This document shows, piece by piece, positions 29,123 to 40,168 of a DNA stretch of 64,000 nt. The DNA is from PALSA-1003 sp963741315. GTDB taxonomy: Bacteria; Pseudomonadota; Gammaproteobacteria; Burkholderiales; Casimicrobiaceae. The position numbers and the translations under genes are program-made. The notes under the pieces were generated by a model. It searched no databases and had not been told where the DNA came from. It worked only from the letters and a program-made list of their open reading frames with translations. Numbering within the stretch: position 1 is the stretch's first letter; every line of letters begins with the position of its first letter. The DNA is taken from the NCBI GenBank assembly GCA_963741315.1, contig CAVUHK010000003.1, positions 186,001 to 250,000 of the forward strand. The letters are read 5' to 3'.

Positions 29123-30245
29123 GTGACGCTCGCCATCGAGGCCGCTGCGGCGCGCGCGCTCACCGACGCGCAGCTGATGGATCGCGCGCTGGAACTGGCG
29201 CGGCGAGGTCTGTACACGACGTCACCCAACCCGCGCGTGGGCTGCGTCGTCGCCCGCGACGGCATGATCCTGGGCGAAGGCTGGCATGAGCGCGCCGGCG
29301 AAGCGCACGCCGAGGTTCGCGCCCTCGACGATGCGCGGTCCCGCGGAAACGATCCGCGCGGCGCCACCGCCATGGTCACGCTGGAGCCGTGCAACCATCA
29401 GGGACGCACGCCGCCGTGCACGCGTGCGCTGCTGGCCGCGGGCATTGCGCGCGTCGTCGCGGCGATGCGCGATCCCGATCCGGTGGCCGCGCGCGGCAGC
29501 GAAGCGCTGCGCGCTGCAGGCGTGAGTGTCGACGTCGGACTGCGCGAAGCCGAGGCGCGCGAACTCAACATCGGCTGGATCAAGCGCATGCAGACCGGAC
29601 GTCCCTGGGTGCGCGTGAAAATCGCCGCGAGCCTCGACGGCCGCACCGCGCTGCAGAACGGCGCGAGCCAATGGATCACCGGCCCCCTCGCGCGCGCCGA
29701 CGGCCACGCCTGGCGCGCTCGGGCGTGTGCCATCCTCACCGGCATCGGCACGATCCGGCACGACGACCCGCAACTCACGGTGCGCGAAGTGCCGACGTCG
29801 CGACAACCGCTCAAGGTCATCGTCGATCGGCACGGCGAGACGCCCGCGGGCGCGCGCGCGCTGGCCGACGGCGATGCGCTGATATTCACCGCCATGGCGC
29901 CGCGCGTGGCGTGGCCGACGCGCGTGCAGTCGCAGGTCGCTGCCCGATCGCGAGGGTCGCGTCGACTTGGCCGCGATGCTCGACGCGCTCGGTGCGCGCG
30001 GCATCAATGAAGTCCACGTCGAAGCCGGTGCGAAGCTCAACGGCGCGTTGCTCGCGGCCGGTCTGGTCGACGAATTGCTGCTCTACCTGGCGCCGAGTCT
30101 GATCGGCGACCCGGCGCGGGGCATGTTCGACCTGCCCTCGGAGCTGGTCTCGTTGGCGGATCGCGTGCAACTGCGCGTGCTGGGCATCGATCCGGTGGGC
30201 GCCGATTGGCGGATCGTCGCCAGGGTCCTGGCGCGGGGCGGCTGA
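29123..30245 (+). CDS. ribD: Bifunctional riboflavin deaminase/reductase RibD (one frameshift as read)
   Basis: RibD performs the second and third steps of riboflavin synthesis: deamination of the pyrimidine and NADPH reduction of its ribosyl group. The GTG start at 29123 gives the usual N-terminal extension. The deaminase zinc site is HAE (62-64) with C90 and C99. The reductase domain follows (VKIAASLDGRTALQNGASQWITG). A single-base shift near 29938 moves the last 100 residues (LPDREGRVDLAAMLDALGARG onward) to another frame. Joined, the protein is a full-length RibD of about 373 residues. The stop overlaps the ribE start (TGATG). Confidence 0.9.
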
Positions 30246-30844
30246 TGTTCACCGGCATCGTCGAGGCGGTCGGACGCATCGCCGACGCGCGTCCGCGAGC
30301 GGGTGGGTTGCGACTCATGATCGACGCCGGCGCGCTGGACACGCGCGACGTCGCGATCGGCGACAGCGTCGCGATCGCCGGTTGCTGCCTGACCGTCGTG
30401 TCCATCGACGGGCCCGTGCTCGCCTTCGACGTGTCGCAGGAAACGCTGCGCTGCACCCATGGACTCGCCCAAGGACAGGCGGTGAATCTCGAAACCGCGC
30501 TGCGCCTGGGCGAGCGACTGGGCGGGCACCTGGTGAGCGGACACATCGACGGCGTGGGGATGGTCACCCGGATGGAACCGCCGCCTGGCGATCCCGACAG
30601 CAGGCTGCTCGAAGTCGAGGCTCCCGCCGAACTGGCCCGCTTCATCGCGGTCAAGGGCTCGATTGCGGTGGACGGTGTGAGTCTCACCGTCAATCGGGTC
30701 GCCGGCTGCCGGTTTGCGGTGAATCTCATTCCCCACTCGCTGGCGGTGACGACGCTGGGCAGCCTCATCGTGGGCGCCAAGGTCAATCTGGAGGTCGATG
30801 TGGTCGCGCGCTACGTCGAGCGACTCTCGGCATTTGGGAGCTAG
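30245..30844 (+). CDS. ribE: Riboflavin synthase, alpha subunit
   Basis: It dismutates two 6,7-dimethyl-8-ribityllumazine molecules to riboflavin. The 199-residue product starts MFTGIVEAVGRI, the standard riboflavin-synthase N-terminus. It has the two tandem lumazine-binding repeats (about 1-97 and 98-190), with SGHIDGVG and SIAVDGVSLTVN conserved. Its ATG overlaps the ribD stop. ribBA and ribH, often next in this cluster, are about 22 kb away. Confidence 0.96.
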   Translation: MFTGIVEAVGRIADARPRAGGLRLMIDAGALDTRDVAIGDSVAIAGCCLTVVSIDGPVLAFDVSQETLRCTHGLAQGQAVNLETALRLGERLGGHLVSGHIDGVGMVTRMEPPPGDPDSRLLEVEAPAELARFIAVKGSIAVDGVSLTVNRVAGCRFAVNLIPHSLAVTTLGSLIVGAKVNLEVDVVARYVERLSAFGS

Positions 30845-30878
30845 TGCGAGACAATGCATTGCTGAAGCAGGAGGAACC

Positions 30879-32387
30879 ATGGACTTGACTACACTGGAAC
30901 GCTTGCCGCTCTGGATCGGCGGCCGCGCCGTTGCGGCGCATACGTCGCGCTATGGCGAAGTGACGAACCCCGCCACCGGAGAAGTGCTGCGGCACGTTCC
31001 GCTGGGCGATGCGCACGATGTCGCGGCGGCGGTGGCCGCGGCGACTGCGGCCCTGCCTGCGTGGCGCAGCGCGCCTGCGCTGCGCCGGGCGCGCATCCTC
31101 ATGCGCTTCCGCGAGCTCATGGAGACCCACAAGAAGGAACTCGCCCGCCTGGTGTCGCAGGAACACGGCAAGACCGTCGTCGATGCCGAAGGATCGATCA
31201 CGCGCGGCATCGAAGTCATCGAGTTCGCCACGGGCATCCCGCACCTGCTCAAGGGCGACTTCAGCGACAACGTGGGCACTGGCGTGGACAGCTTTTCCCT
31301 GCGCCAGCCGGTCGGCGTGTGCGCGGGCATCACGCCCTTCAATTTCCCGGCGATGGTGCCGCTGTGGATGTTCCCCGTCGCCATCGCGTGCGGCAACACC
31401 TTCATCCTTAAACCTTCCGAGCGCGTGCCGACGATGAGCCTGCGCATGGCCGAGTTGCTGCACGAGGCAGGGCTGCCGGAAGGCGTGTTCAACGTGGTTT
31501 CCGGCGACAAGGAAGCGGTCGACGCGATCCTCGCGCATCCCGAAATCAAGGCGGTGTCATTCGTCGGCTCGACGCCGATCGCGCGCTACATCTACGAGAC
31601 CGGCACGCGCCACGGCAAACGGGTGCAGGCGCTGGGCGGCGCAAAGAATCACGCCATAGTGATGCCGGACGCCGATCTCGCGTTCACCGCCGAGGCGCTG
31701 ATCGGCGCGGCGTATGGTTCGGCAGGAGAGCGCTGCATGGCGGTATCGGTTGCGGTGGCCGTCGGCGCGGCTGCCGATCCGCTGTGCGCCAAACTCGCCG
31801 AGCGTGCACGCAGGGTGAAGCTCGGTCCCGGCGACGCCGCCGAATCGGACATGGGGCCGGTGATCACCTGTGGCGCGCGCGATCGCATCGTCGGACTGAT
31901 CGATCGCGGTGTCGCGGAGGGAGCGACGCTGGTCGTCGACGGCCGCAAGGCGCACGTGGCCGGTCACGAAGCCGGATTCTTCGTCGGCGCGACGCTGTTC
32001 GATCACGCGCGTCCGGAGATGACGATCTATCGCGAGGAAATCTTCGGACCGGTGCTGATCATCGTGCGCGTCGAGTCGCTGGAGGCGGCGATTGCGCTGA
32101 TCAACGCCAACCCCTACGCCAACGGCGCGGCGCTGTTCACACGATCGGGTTACGCCGCGCGCCGATTCCAGCAGGACACCGAAGTCGGCATGCTCGGCGT
32201 CAATGTGCCGATTCCGGTGCCGATGGCTTTCTACTCGTTCGGCGGCTGGCGCAATTCGCTCTTCGGCGATCTGCACGTGCACGGCATGGACGGAGTGCGC
32301 TTCTACACCCGTGCCAAGGCGGTCACCACACGCTGGCCGGACGACGGCAGCGCGGCGCCGGGATTCACGATGCCTACCCTCGACTAG
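30879..32387 (+). CDS. mmsA: CoA-acylating methylmalonate-semialdehyde dehydrogenase
   Basis: MmsA oxidatively decarboxylates methylmalonate semialdehyde to propionyl-CoA (valine breakdown) and malonate semialdehyde to acetyl-CoA. ATG 30879 has GGAGG four bases upstream. The 502-residue product carries the catalytic Cys286 in GSAGERCMAVS and the MmsA-type ending FYSFGGWRNSLFGDLHVHG. The Rossmann and FNFPAMVPLWM segments fit this subgroup of aldehyde dehydrogenases. No mmsB or other valine gene is adjacent. Confidence 0.93.
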   Translation: MDLTTLERLPLWIGGRAVAAHTSRYGEVTNPATGEVLRHVPLGDAHDVAAAVAAATAALPAWRSAPALRRARILMRFRELMETHKKELARLVSQEHGKTVVDAEGSITRGIEVIEFATGIPHLLKGDFSDNVGTGVDSFSLRQPVGVCAGITPFNFPAMVPLWMFPVAIACGNTFILKPSERVPTMSLRMAELLHEAGLPEGVFNVVSGDKEAVDAILAHPEIKAVSFVGSTPIARYIYETGTRHGKRVQALGGAKNHAIVMPDADLAFTAEALIGAAYGSAGERCMAVSVAVAVGAAADPLCAKLAERARRVKLGPGDAAESDMGPVITCGARDRIVGLIDRGVAEGATLVVDGRKAHVAGHEAGFFVGATLFDHARPEMTIYREEIFGPVLIIVRVESLEAAIALINANPYANGAALFTRSGYAARRFQQDTEVGMLGVNVPIPVPMAFYSFGGWRNSLFGDLHVHGMDGVRFYTRAKAVTTRWPDDGSAAPGFTMPTLD

Positions 32388-32441
32388 AACCTGCGTGCGA
32401 TGCCCCGGCATTCGCGCTACCTCGCGCGGATGCTCGGGTCC

Positions 32442-33263
32442 TCACCCGGACGGCGGGCGCCTAGGCGCGCGCAGCGGGCGCATGGTGAATACGAACTCCA
32501 GGACCAGCCAGTACGGCGCCGGCTTTCCTTCGATCTCCGCGGGCTTGAATTTCGCTCCGGCGAGTGCGTTTTGCACGGTGGGGCCGAACAGTGTGTCCTC
32601 CGGCGTCAGCGTGGTCTCCAGTACTGTCCCGTTGGCGTCGATGATCAGCAGCGCGGCGATGCGCGCTTCGCGCCGGGCGCGGGCTGCCGGCGCGGGATAG
32701 GGGATCATCAGCGGGGCCTGCAACTGCGGCGCCTTGCCGATGCGCTCGGGGAAGCGTTGCGCGAGGCGCAGTGCAACGGTGTTGCCCATGGGTTCTGCGC
32801 CGGTCGCGGCACCCACTGCGACATCGCCCGGCGGCAGCGGCGCATCCTCGGCAACGGCGTCCGGCGTCGCTTCGGTGGGCGTAGGCGCACCCGTCGCCGG
32901 TGCAGCGGCTGGCCGTGGCTCGCTCTTCAGGATCGGTGTCGGGGGCTCGGGGCGCGGCTCGGGCGGTTTGGGTGCCGGCAGCGGAGTCGCGACAGGCACG
33001 ACCACCGTGGGTGGCGGCGCTACTTCAGTGAGCGTCAGCGGCGGCGCAGCGGTCTCTGCGGGTTGCGGCGAAGTGATCAGCACCTTGAGCGCTGCGGGTT
33101 GCCCCAGACGAACCCATACCGGTGCCGGCAACGGCAGCAGCAGGCCCATAAGGATCGCCAGCGCCAGCGCGTGCGCGAGCGCTGAGGCGCCAAAGGAAAG
33201 CCACAGGCGCCGGTTGGCGGGCACTGCGCGTAGGGCGGGCAAGCTCATTGCGGCGGTGGACAT
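32442..33263 (-). CDS. TonB-like energy-transducer protein
   Basis: The 273-residue product has the TonB plan: a short basic N-terminus, one membrane segment (about 20-44, SFGASALAHALALAILMGLLLP), a long Pro/Ala/Glu-rich spanner (about 60-170, with PAPKPPEPRPEPPTPI) and a C-terminal domain with the TonB-type pattern ARIAALLIIDANGTVLETTL...FGPTVQNALAGAKFKPAEIEGKP. I start it at ATG 33263, and ATG 33248 is also possible. No exbB, exbD or TonB-dependent receptor is nearby. Its position after pilY1 suggests either an independent gene or a link to outer-membrane pilus function. Which of the two is unknown. Confidence 0.75.
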   Translation of the reverse strand: MSTAAMSLPALRAVPANRRLWLSFGASALAHALALAILMGLLLPLPAPVWVRLGQPAALKVLITSPQPAETAAPPLTLTEVAPPPTVVVPVATPLPAPKPPEPRPEPPTPILKSEPRPAAAPATGAPTPTEATPDAVAEDAPLPPGDVAVGAATGAEPMGNTVALRLAQRFPERIGKAPQLQAPLMIPYPAPAARARREARIAALLIIDANGTVLETTLTPEDTLFGPTVQNALAGAKFKPAEIEGKPAPYWLVLEFVFTMRPLRAPRRPPSG

Positions 33264-33288
33264 AAGACCGGATTGTGCCAGCGTCCGC

Positions 33289-33326
33289 AAAATGCGGCGG
33301 CCGCCCCGCTTGCGCGAGAGCGGCCG
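33289..33326 (-). terminator. Possible terminator after pilY1
   Basis: On the minus strand, CGGCCGC (33326-33320) and GCGGCCG (33304-33298) can form a stem with a 15-base loop. Four U residues come shortly after it (33292-33289). It lies in the 87-base gap between the pilY1 stop and the TonB-like gene. The short U run makes this tentative. Confidence 0.35.
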
Positions 33327-33350
33327 TCGGTCAGTGCGCGCGGGCCCCGG

Positions 33351-36300
33351 CTACTCGCCGAGCAGACGCCACGACATGCGGTGCTGCGAGAACAGCGACG
33401 GCGGCTTCGGCTTGATAGTGATCGGTGGCTTGCTCTTGAGCGCCGGCGTGATCACGATCCGGATGTCGGGAATGCCACCTGCCGCGGTCGATAGCGACAC
33501 GATTTCCAGGCCGACGCCGCCTTCCGCGACCGAGACGCTTTCCACCACATTGCCGCCCGAGTCCGTGAGGTCCGATTTCCCGGTCGCATAGTCGCGCCCG
33601 TAGACGGTCGCCTGCAGTCCGGTCAGGCACGGGTCGGTCTGCGCCGAGGTGCCGATGTACGCAGCAATCGACAGCGCCGCAACAGGCGGCACGACGATGC
33701 GCTGTCCGATCGGCAGATCGTCGAACCAACCCTTGGCGGGTTTGCCGGTGAGGCCGAAGTCCTGCGCAGCAATGTTGGTGATCAACTCCATGCCTACCGT
33801 ACTGCGGCTGTTCGGCAATGCCGGCAATGGCCAAGGCGCGTCTGCCGTGCCATCGCGGATCGCGTAGAACGTCTGCTGCTGCAGGTCGACCTGATCGGAA
33901 TCGTCGTACAGCTTGCCGGTGCCCACGAACACCCAGCGATCGATGCCGTTGCTGATGTCGATCTCGATTTGCGGTGGCGTTGTCACCGGCTGCGGCTGGT
34001 TGGCCGAGTCGACCAGCAATCCCAGCTGACCGACGGTCCAGTTGCCGGGGTTGGCATCGGATACGTCGAAGCGCCAGAGGTTACCCAGCAAGTCGCCGGC
34101 GTAGATCTGCTCGGCCAACTGGTTGTGGTAATCCTTGGTGTAACCCGACGGGTGCGCCAATCCGGACGGCGAACCCGGCGAACCGACGCCGGTCGACATC
34201 GTCTTGAGCAGGGCGCCGTCGCTGGCCCGCACGAAGTAGAGTTTGCCGACGCCGCTCGGGTTGTTGTAGCCCGTTGTCAGCAAGACCACCCATGCGCCAC
34301 CGAAGGCACGGGTCTTGGTGATGACCGGCCTGCCGTAGCTGTAACCGATGTCGGCGGGCTTGAATTCCCACAGGACCTTGCCCGCGGCCGCCGCCTCGGT
34401 CGTGATCGCACCCGGATCGGTGACATCGAGCGCGTAGTACGCCATGCCGCCCTTGCCCAAACCACCGACGAGCACCGTACGCCAATCCTGACCGGACGTT
34501 TCCGCTGCGAAATTGACGTCGAGCACCCTCACCGTTCCATCGACAAAGTAGTGATGCTTGAACGGCGGAAGGCCACCATCCTGGTAGGCAAGTGCGCCTA
34601 GCCCGGCGTTGACATCGCCGCCCGCCAAGCCACCGCGGAACATGACGCTGGGAATGTAGGCCCAGGTTTCGTTGCCGGTCACATCGTCGAAGACATGCAG
34701 CATGCCGTCGTTGGCACCGGCGTAGATGCGTGTCGCGCGGCCCGAGAACGAAGCTTTGAACGCGCCATAGCCGGGATCGTCGCTGTCACGGTACGGTGCG
34801 CTGGGCTTGCCGACGACGACCGCTCCGGAATCTGCAAAGTCTCCCAGTGCGCTTACGCGCTGGCGCAATTTGCCGAGCTTGTCGCCTTCCTTGAGGCGAT
34901 TGCCGCGCAGGAACTCCAGGATCATCTGACCACGCGCCGCCGGCTTGCCCGGTGCCAGCGAATCCCGCTGGTTCGCACTGAGGTTAGCCCACAGGAACGG
35001 TACCGCGGTCCCGGTCTCGGTCATGGTCACGATCTTGCGCTCGGTGAACCACGGCGTGTCCCTGACCGTGGGGATGATCGTGAGTTGCGCGTTGAGCTGG
35101 GTGGCTGCCTCCCAGAACGTCGACACGATGGTGACAGGATTGGTGGTCGGATCGATCTGCTGCTTGGTCAGGCTGCCGCCCCAATTCGGTTCGAAGCCGT
35201 CGCGATACATGATCACCGTCGAGCCAAGGTTGATGCTCGGGAAGCCGACACCGACGCGCACGCCGCCCGTCAAGGTCAAATCGGTAAAGATCTTGCCGAT
35301 GCCGAACTTGGCCTCGTCCGGCGACTGGGCGTTGACGAAGCGGCCGCGGCCGTTGATCGCCGCGTGCCACAGGTCGTCCACGCCGGAGTTGTCGGGCCTG
35401 TACACCGTCGGATACGGCTTGGGCCATTGCTGCGCACCGGCGGTGAGCTGGCTTTCGGTGTAGGGAACGTTCGACGCATCCAGCTTTCCGCTGGTACCCA
35501 GCGACACGGCCGCGAAATTCAAATGTTGCCATGCCGCCGGATCTTGGGTGCTCGATATGACGGTGTTCGCCGCCTGCGGCCCCGCGGTGCGCATGTCGGT
35601 CACCCAGTACTTCATCGCGTAGTCGGACAACGAGTTCGACGCCGTTCCGGTGATGTCTTCGCGGAACGGTGAGGGCCACGGATTGCCGGGCACCAGGCCG
35701 GGGATCGGATTGGTGCCTTGATCCGGGTACGCAGGCACGAGATCGTCCTGATCGCCGACAACCACCGAGGGCAGGCCGCTCTGGTTGGTGAAGCCGTCGG
35801 TGAAGAACAGGTGATAGTTCTTCTGGCACGCCAGCACGATCGGATCGCTCGATCCGGCCAGTTGCGGATGCGTTCCATTGAGGAAGTACTCGCCAATGCG
35901 GGCGACCGCGGTCAGCGAGGGTGTTTCCTGGCCAAGCGGAATCTGCACCCCGAACAGCTGGTTGAACCATATCGCCTTCTGCGCCGCTGAGAAGTCGGCG
36001 ATGTTGACGAACGACGCCAGGTTGTAGAGGTTGTGGAAGCCGACCCGGTACTTGTCGTTGAGTTCGCTGAATGTCAGCGAGGTCACCGACTTGGTCGCGG
36101 TGATGCGCGTGCGGTAGTACGCGAACCAGTTGGCATAGTTGGTCATCTCGGACACATCGGGCGTCGCGCCGCCGTAGGTGCGAGTGATCGTCTGCGCGTC
36201 GCCGGCATCGTCGGTCCACGAGTGCGTGTAGGTCGCGAGCGGCACCAAGTCCATCCGCTGGAACGCCGGTGTCGCGTAGTTGTCGATCAACGTCGGGTCC

Positions 36301-39300
36301 TGGCCGAACTGATAGAAGCGCGGATACTGGTGGGATACATCCGCCGCGTCCACGCAACTGCCCGTGCCGTAACCGAGCCACTTGTCGCCGACGGTGGCGA
36401 TCTGGTGGTCGCACCATTGCACGCCAGTCTTGTAGTAGTGGCGCGGAACGTTGGCGTAGCGCGGCGACGCCGTGCACGCGTTGGGGCCGCTGCCGGCGGT
36501 GACCGGTGTGTTGAAGCGTGCATCCGGATAGTTGAACCGGTCCGCCAGGACTGCTCCGTAGGTCTTGTTGTTGTGGCGACAGACCAGGCCGGCGCCGTTC
36601 GCGTCCTCGACCAGGCTCATGCCGGTGGTGATCGAGACCTGGTCGATGAACGTCGTCTTGTCGCCGCTGCCGTCGGTGCCGCTGAAGGTGATGACGTGCG
36701 GACCCGCGGCGGTAATGCTGAACCCGAACGCAAAGGTGTTGAAGTAGAAGTCGGTCGTCGGTGCGATGGGCGCGCCAAGCGGCACGCCGTCGACGCTGAC
36801 CTGGATCGGCTGATAGGTGCCCGCGGGGACGGCATAGAAGCGCCGCGCCGCCTGGAACGAAATCCGATACGACCCGGGAATCATGTTGATCGTCTGCGAC
36901 ATCGAACTCGCGCCCTGGATGAACGCGGTCTGCCAGAGGTCGTTGCTCGGATAGGCTCCGAATGAGCTGTAGTAGCGCTGGATGCCGGCGCTGCCGCTCC
37001 ACGTCCAGCTCGATCCGGGCGGATTGGCCTGATAGTCCGCAACAAACGGCGACTCGAAATTGCCGTTGGGGACCGCCACCGACAAGGTGGTCGATCCGGC
37101 GACCAGGTCGCTGCAAACCGCGGCCGTCGATGCGGTGGGCACCGGCGGGCACTGGCTGTCGGCCGCGCAGCTGTTGTGGTCGATCGAACACTTGCCCGGC
37201 GTGTACACGCTCGGGCACCACGTGTAATCAAATGTCGGCGGGAAGAAGCCGTGAATGCAGGGGTTCCCGTCGACGCTGCAGGTGCCGCCCAGTCGCGGGC
37301 AGTACGCAGGCTGGGTGCAGGTGGCAAACGGCGAGAGGTCGCAATACGGATCGTACGTCGCGCCGGAGCACGCTTCGCCCGTCGTCGAGCAATGATTGCC
37401 GGCGGGTGCACAACCGGCGTCGCTGCTGCAGGCAAGAGTGGTTTCGATGCTGCAGTGTCCGACCAGTGTCGGGCAGTTCGCGTCGGTGGTGCACGCCGTC
37501 GGCACGCTCGAGCAGGTGCCGGGTACGGTCGGGCATTCGCCATTGTTGTGGCAGACCGAGGTGGTCACCGAGCACTGGCCACTGGGCGGGCAGTCGCCAG
37601 GCGTGCCATTGATCGTGCAGGTGCTGGCGTCGAGGCTGCAGGTCCCGTTGATGGTCGGGCAATTGGCATCGACGGTACATGCCGCGTGCGAGACCGTGCA
37701 TTGCCCGTTGAGGTCCGGACACTGCACGTCGGTGAAGCAGGGCGCGTTGGAGAGCGTGCACTGGCCGGGCTGCGTCGGGCACTGTGTATCGATCTGGCAG
37801 ATGTTGCCGACGATGGTGCAAGTGCCTTCCGCCGGGCACTGCGCGTTACTCATGCAGGGCGAGTTGTCGTTGCTGCAGACACCCGGAATCGTCGGGCACT
37901 GCGCGTCGCTCGTGCAGATGTTGCTGTCGGCGGTGCAGTGGCCTTCGTTCGGGCACTGGCCGCTGTTGAAGCAGGCGTTGTTGTCGATGCTGCAGTTGCC
38001 CGGCACCGCCGGACACTGACCGTCGTTGAGGCAGGGGTTGGAATTGTTGCTGCATTGCCCCGCATTCGGGCAGTCGCCATTGACGAAACATCCGGACGCG
38101 GTGGCCGAGCAATGACCCTGCGTGTTCGGGCAGGCCGCGTCATTGGTACACGCGACATGCGAACTCGTGCACTGGCCGATCGGCTGGCAATCCGCCCCGC
38201 TCGAACAGACCCCGTGGGTCACGCTACAGTTGCCGGCCAGCAGTGGGCAGTCGGCATTCGACGCGCAGGCGTTGTGCACGCTGCTGCACTGACCCAGGTT
38301 CGCGCAGTCGCCGGCGACCAGGCAGGCGGTATGGTTGATCGAGCACGTCCCTTGCTGCGGCGCGCAGTCGGCCGTGACATTGCAGGCATTGCCGCTGATG
38401 CTGCACTGCCGCGTGCCGGGGCAGTCGCCATTGGAGTTGCACGATCCGCCGGTGACGCTGCAATTGCCCGGCGGGCAAACGTGAATCAGGTGGCAATCGA
38501 GGCATTCCGAACCGCCGCACGGGCATTCGGGTCTGTTCCATTCGACCGGGCACGAATTCGGATCGGGCAGGTTGCAGACTTCGCCGACCGCGTTGCAGCT
38601 CTGCGTCTGAACGTTGTCGCAAGTCTGCGGGACGATGGCCTGGCAGATCTGGCTGATGGTGCCGTCGCAAGTCTGCGGAGTGATGCCGCCGCACGACTGG
38701 TTGATCGCGCCGTCACAGGACTGCGGCTGGGAGTTGATGCAGGTCGGGAATACCGCGCCGTTGCAGCTCTGCGGGGCCACGCCGGCACAGGTTTGCGGAA
38801 CCGCATTGCATGTCTGCGGGGCGACGCCGCCGCAGGTCTGGTTCTGCTGGCCGGAACAGGTCTGAGATTGCTGCCCGGTGCAGGTCTGCGGCGTGACACC
38901 GCTGCACGTCTGGTTGTTGATGTTGTTGCAGGTTTGCGGTTGCGCGTTGTTGCAGACCTGCGGCGTGACTCCCACGCAGGTCTGCGGCGCGCCGCCGCCG
39001 CAAGTCTGGCTCGTCCACGTTCTGGCACACCTGCGGCACGATGACCGGCGCCGGATCGCTGCAAGTCTGCGGCTGCAGCGGGCCATAGTTCGGCCAGAGC
39101 GGACTGGTCGCGTCGCACCAGATGACGTTGTCGTTCTGGAAGTAATACTTCGGGTCCTTGGCGGTGGCCCACGTCGGCAGCAGCGCGTGCGACGTGGCGT
39201 CAACCTTGCCGAAGGCAATGGAAAAGGCGGTGCTGGAGCCCGCCGTCGGGTCGATGCCCGGCGGCGCCCACGGATAGTTGTAGTCGCCGTCGGGGCTGGT

Positions 39301-40140
39301 GGCGGACGACGACGCCGCGCTCGGGCCCGTGCCGTTGGTGCGGCAATAGCGCTGATCGCCTTCGAGGCCCTGGCTCCAGTCGGAATTGCACCAGAATCCG
39401 ATGGTCACCTGCGCGGTCAGGTCGACGTACTTGATGGTCGTCGCCCACGGGTCGGCTTGTACGTGCGTCCAGTTGATCGTGTTGGCCGCGTTCATCTGCG
39501 GATAGCTGCTGCCGTCCGCGCGAACCGGAGGCTGGTAGGTGATTCGCGGGTTGTAATACGCCCGGTTGAGCTCGGTGTTATGCACTGGCGCCGGCCAGAG
39601 CGTCCAATACTCGTAGGGCTTTCCCGCCTTGGGCGACCGGGTGGGCGCCGGCGGGCCGGGGTAGCGCTCTATGCCTGGCAGCGCTCCCGGGTCGATGCCG
39701 CCCGAGCAGGTCGACGTCGCCAATATCGAGGTGTCACAACCTGCACCCGGCCCGCTGGTGTCGAAGCTCGCGTTGTACGCGGGAAACGGAAAGCCGAATT
39801 GTTCGTAGATGAAGCCCGGCGTGATGTACCTGCCGTGCCCGATGAGCGAGAGATCGACGTTGCTGTCGAACTGCCCGCACGAGGCATTCATGTTGCCGGT
39901 GGCATCGCGGCAGTACTTGGCAATCGCACCGTCGGGGAGGAAGTCGTAGAGCATCGACGACGAGTCGTCGATGGTGAGCATGATGTTCGGCTTGGACTGG
40001 TTCTGGACGCTCAACGGCTGGTCCGCGAGCAGCGTCAGCGCCGCATAACCCGGGGTGGCAAGAGGCCCCAGCGCCATGACGAACGCAAGCATGCTGGCGA
40101 TCCATCGCCGGCATTTCGCAAAGTGGTTGCGTTGGTTCAT
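33351..40140 (-). CDS. pilY1: Giant type IV pilus tip protein PilY1 with Cys-rich arrays (one frameshift as read)
   Basis: PilY1 is a pilus-tip/surface adhesin that counteracts pilus retraction through calcium binding. ATG 40140 gives MNQRNHFAKCRRWIASMLAFVMALGPLATPGYA, a Sec signal. A von Willebrand A-like start follows (KPNIMLTIDDSSSML, DxSxS metal site). After about 360 residues come two cysteine-rich tandem arrays, a GNFESP beta-sandwich-like segment, the rest of the canonical N-terminal region (VPRHYYKTGVQWCDH) and the conserved C-terminal beta-propeller (ATRIYAGANDGMLHVFD, YAGDLLGNLWRFD). Total length is about 2260 residues, roughly twice a usual PilY1. A one-base shift near 39010, at the array edge, splits the frame. 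It is the last gene of the minor-pilin operon. Confidence 0.9.
37149..38462 (-). repeat. Cys-rich 20-residue tandem repeats inside pilY1
   Basis: About 21 imperfect units follow the pattern x-C-[ST]-x5-C-x5-C-P-x3-G, 19-20 residues (about 57-60 bases) each, for example QCSNNSNPCLNDGQCPAVPG. The last few are stretched or degenerate. Each unit has three Cys, so the array alone contributes about 60. The spacing suggests small disulfide-linked modules. I recognise no named domain. Confidence 0.85.
38574..39008 (-). repeat. Cys octapeptide tandem repeat inside pilY1
   Basis: Eighteen consecutive units of eight residues (24 bases), consensus C-x-G-x-x-P-Q-T, place a Cys at every eighth position (CSGVTPQT, CTGQQSQT, CGGITPQT and so on). 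One unit has seven residues. The array begins right at the frameshift near 39010. The frame before it already has QPQTC and PQVC, so the array may extend upstream by two or three units. Confidence 0.88.
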
Positions 40141-40168
40141 GGTGTGTTCCTGGTTCGGGTCCGGTGGC

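Noticed and set aside
29123..30245. Two separate genes for RibD deaminase and reductase
   Set aside because: The break falls inside the reductase domain, not between domains, and the second fragment has no start codon or ribosome site of its own.
38574..39008. 24-base periodic array resembling a CRISPR or minisatellite
   Set aside because: Units are contiguous, without unique spacers, and in frame with PilY1, encoding a conserved octapeptide.
37176..39044. 622-codon open frame antisense to the PilY1 Cys repeats
   Set aside because: It is the complement of the repeat arrays; the protein is repetitive Arg/Ala/Val without domains, and the pilY1 frame contains recognised PilY1 motifs on both sides.
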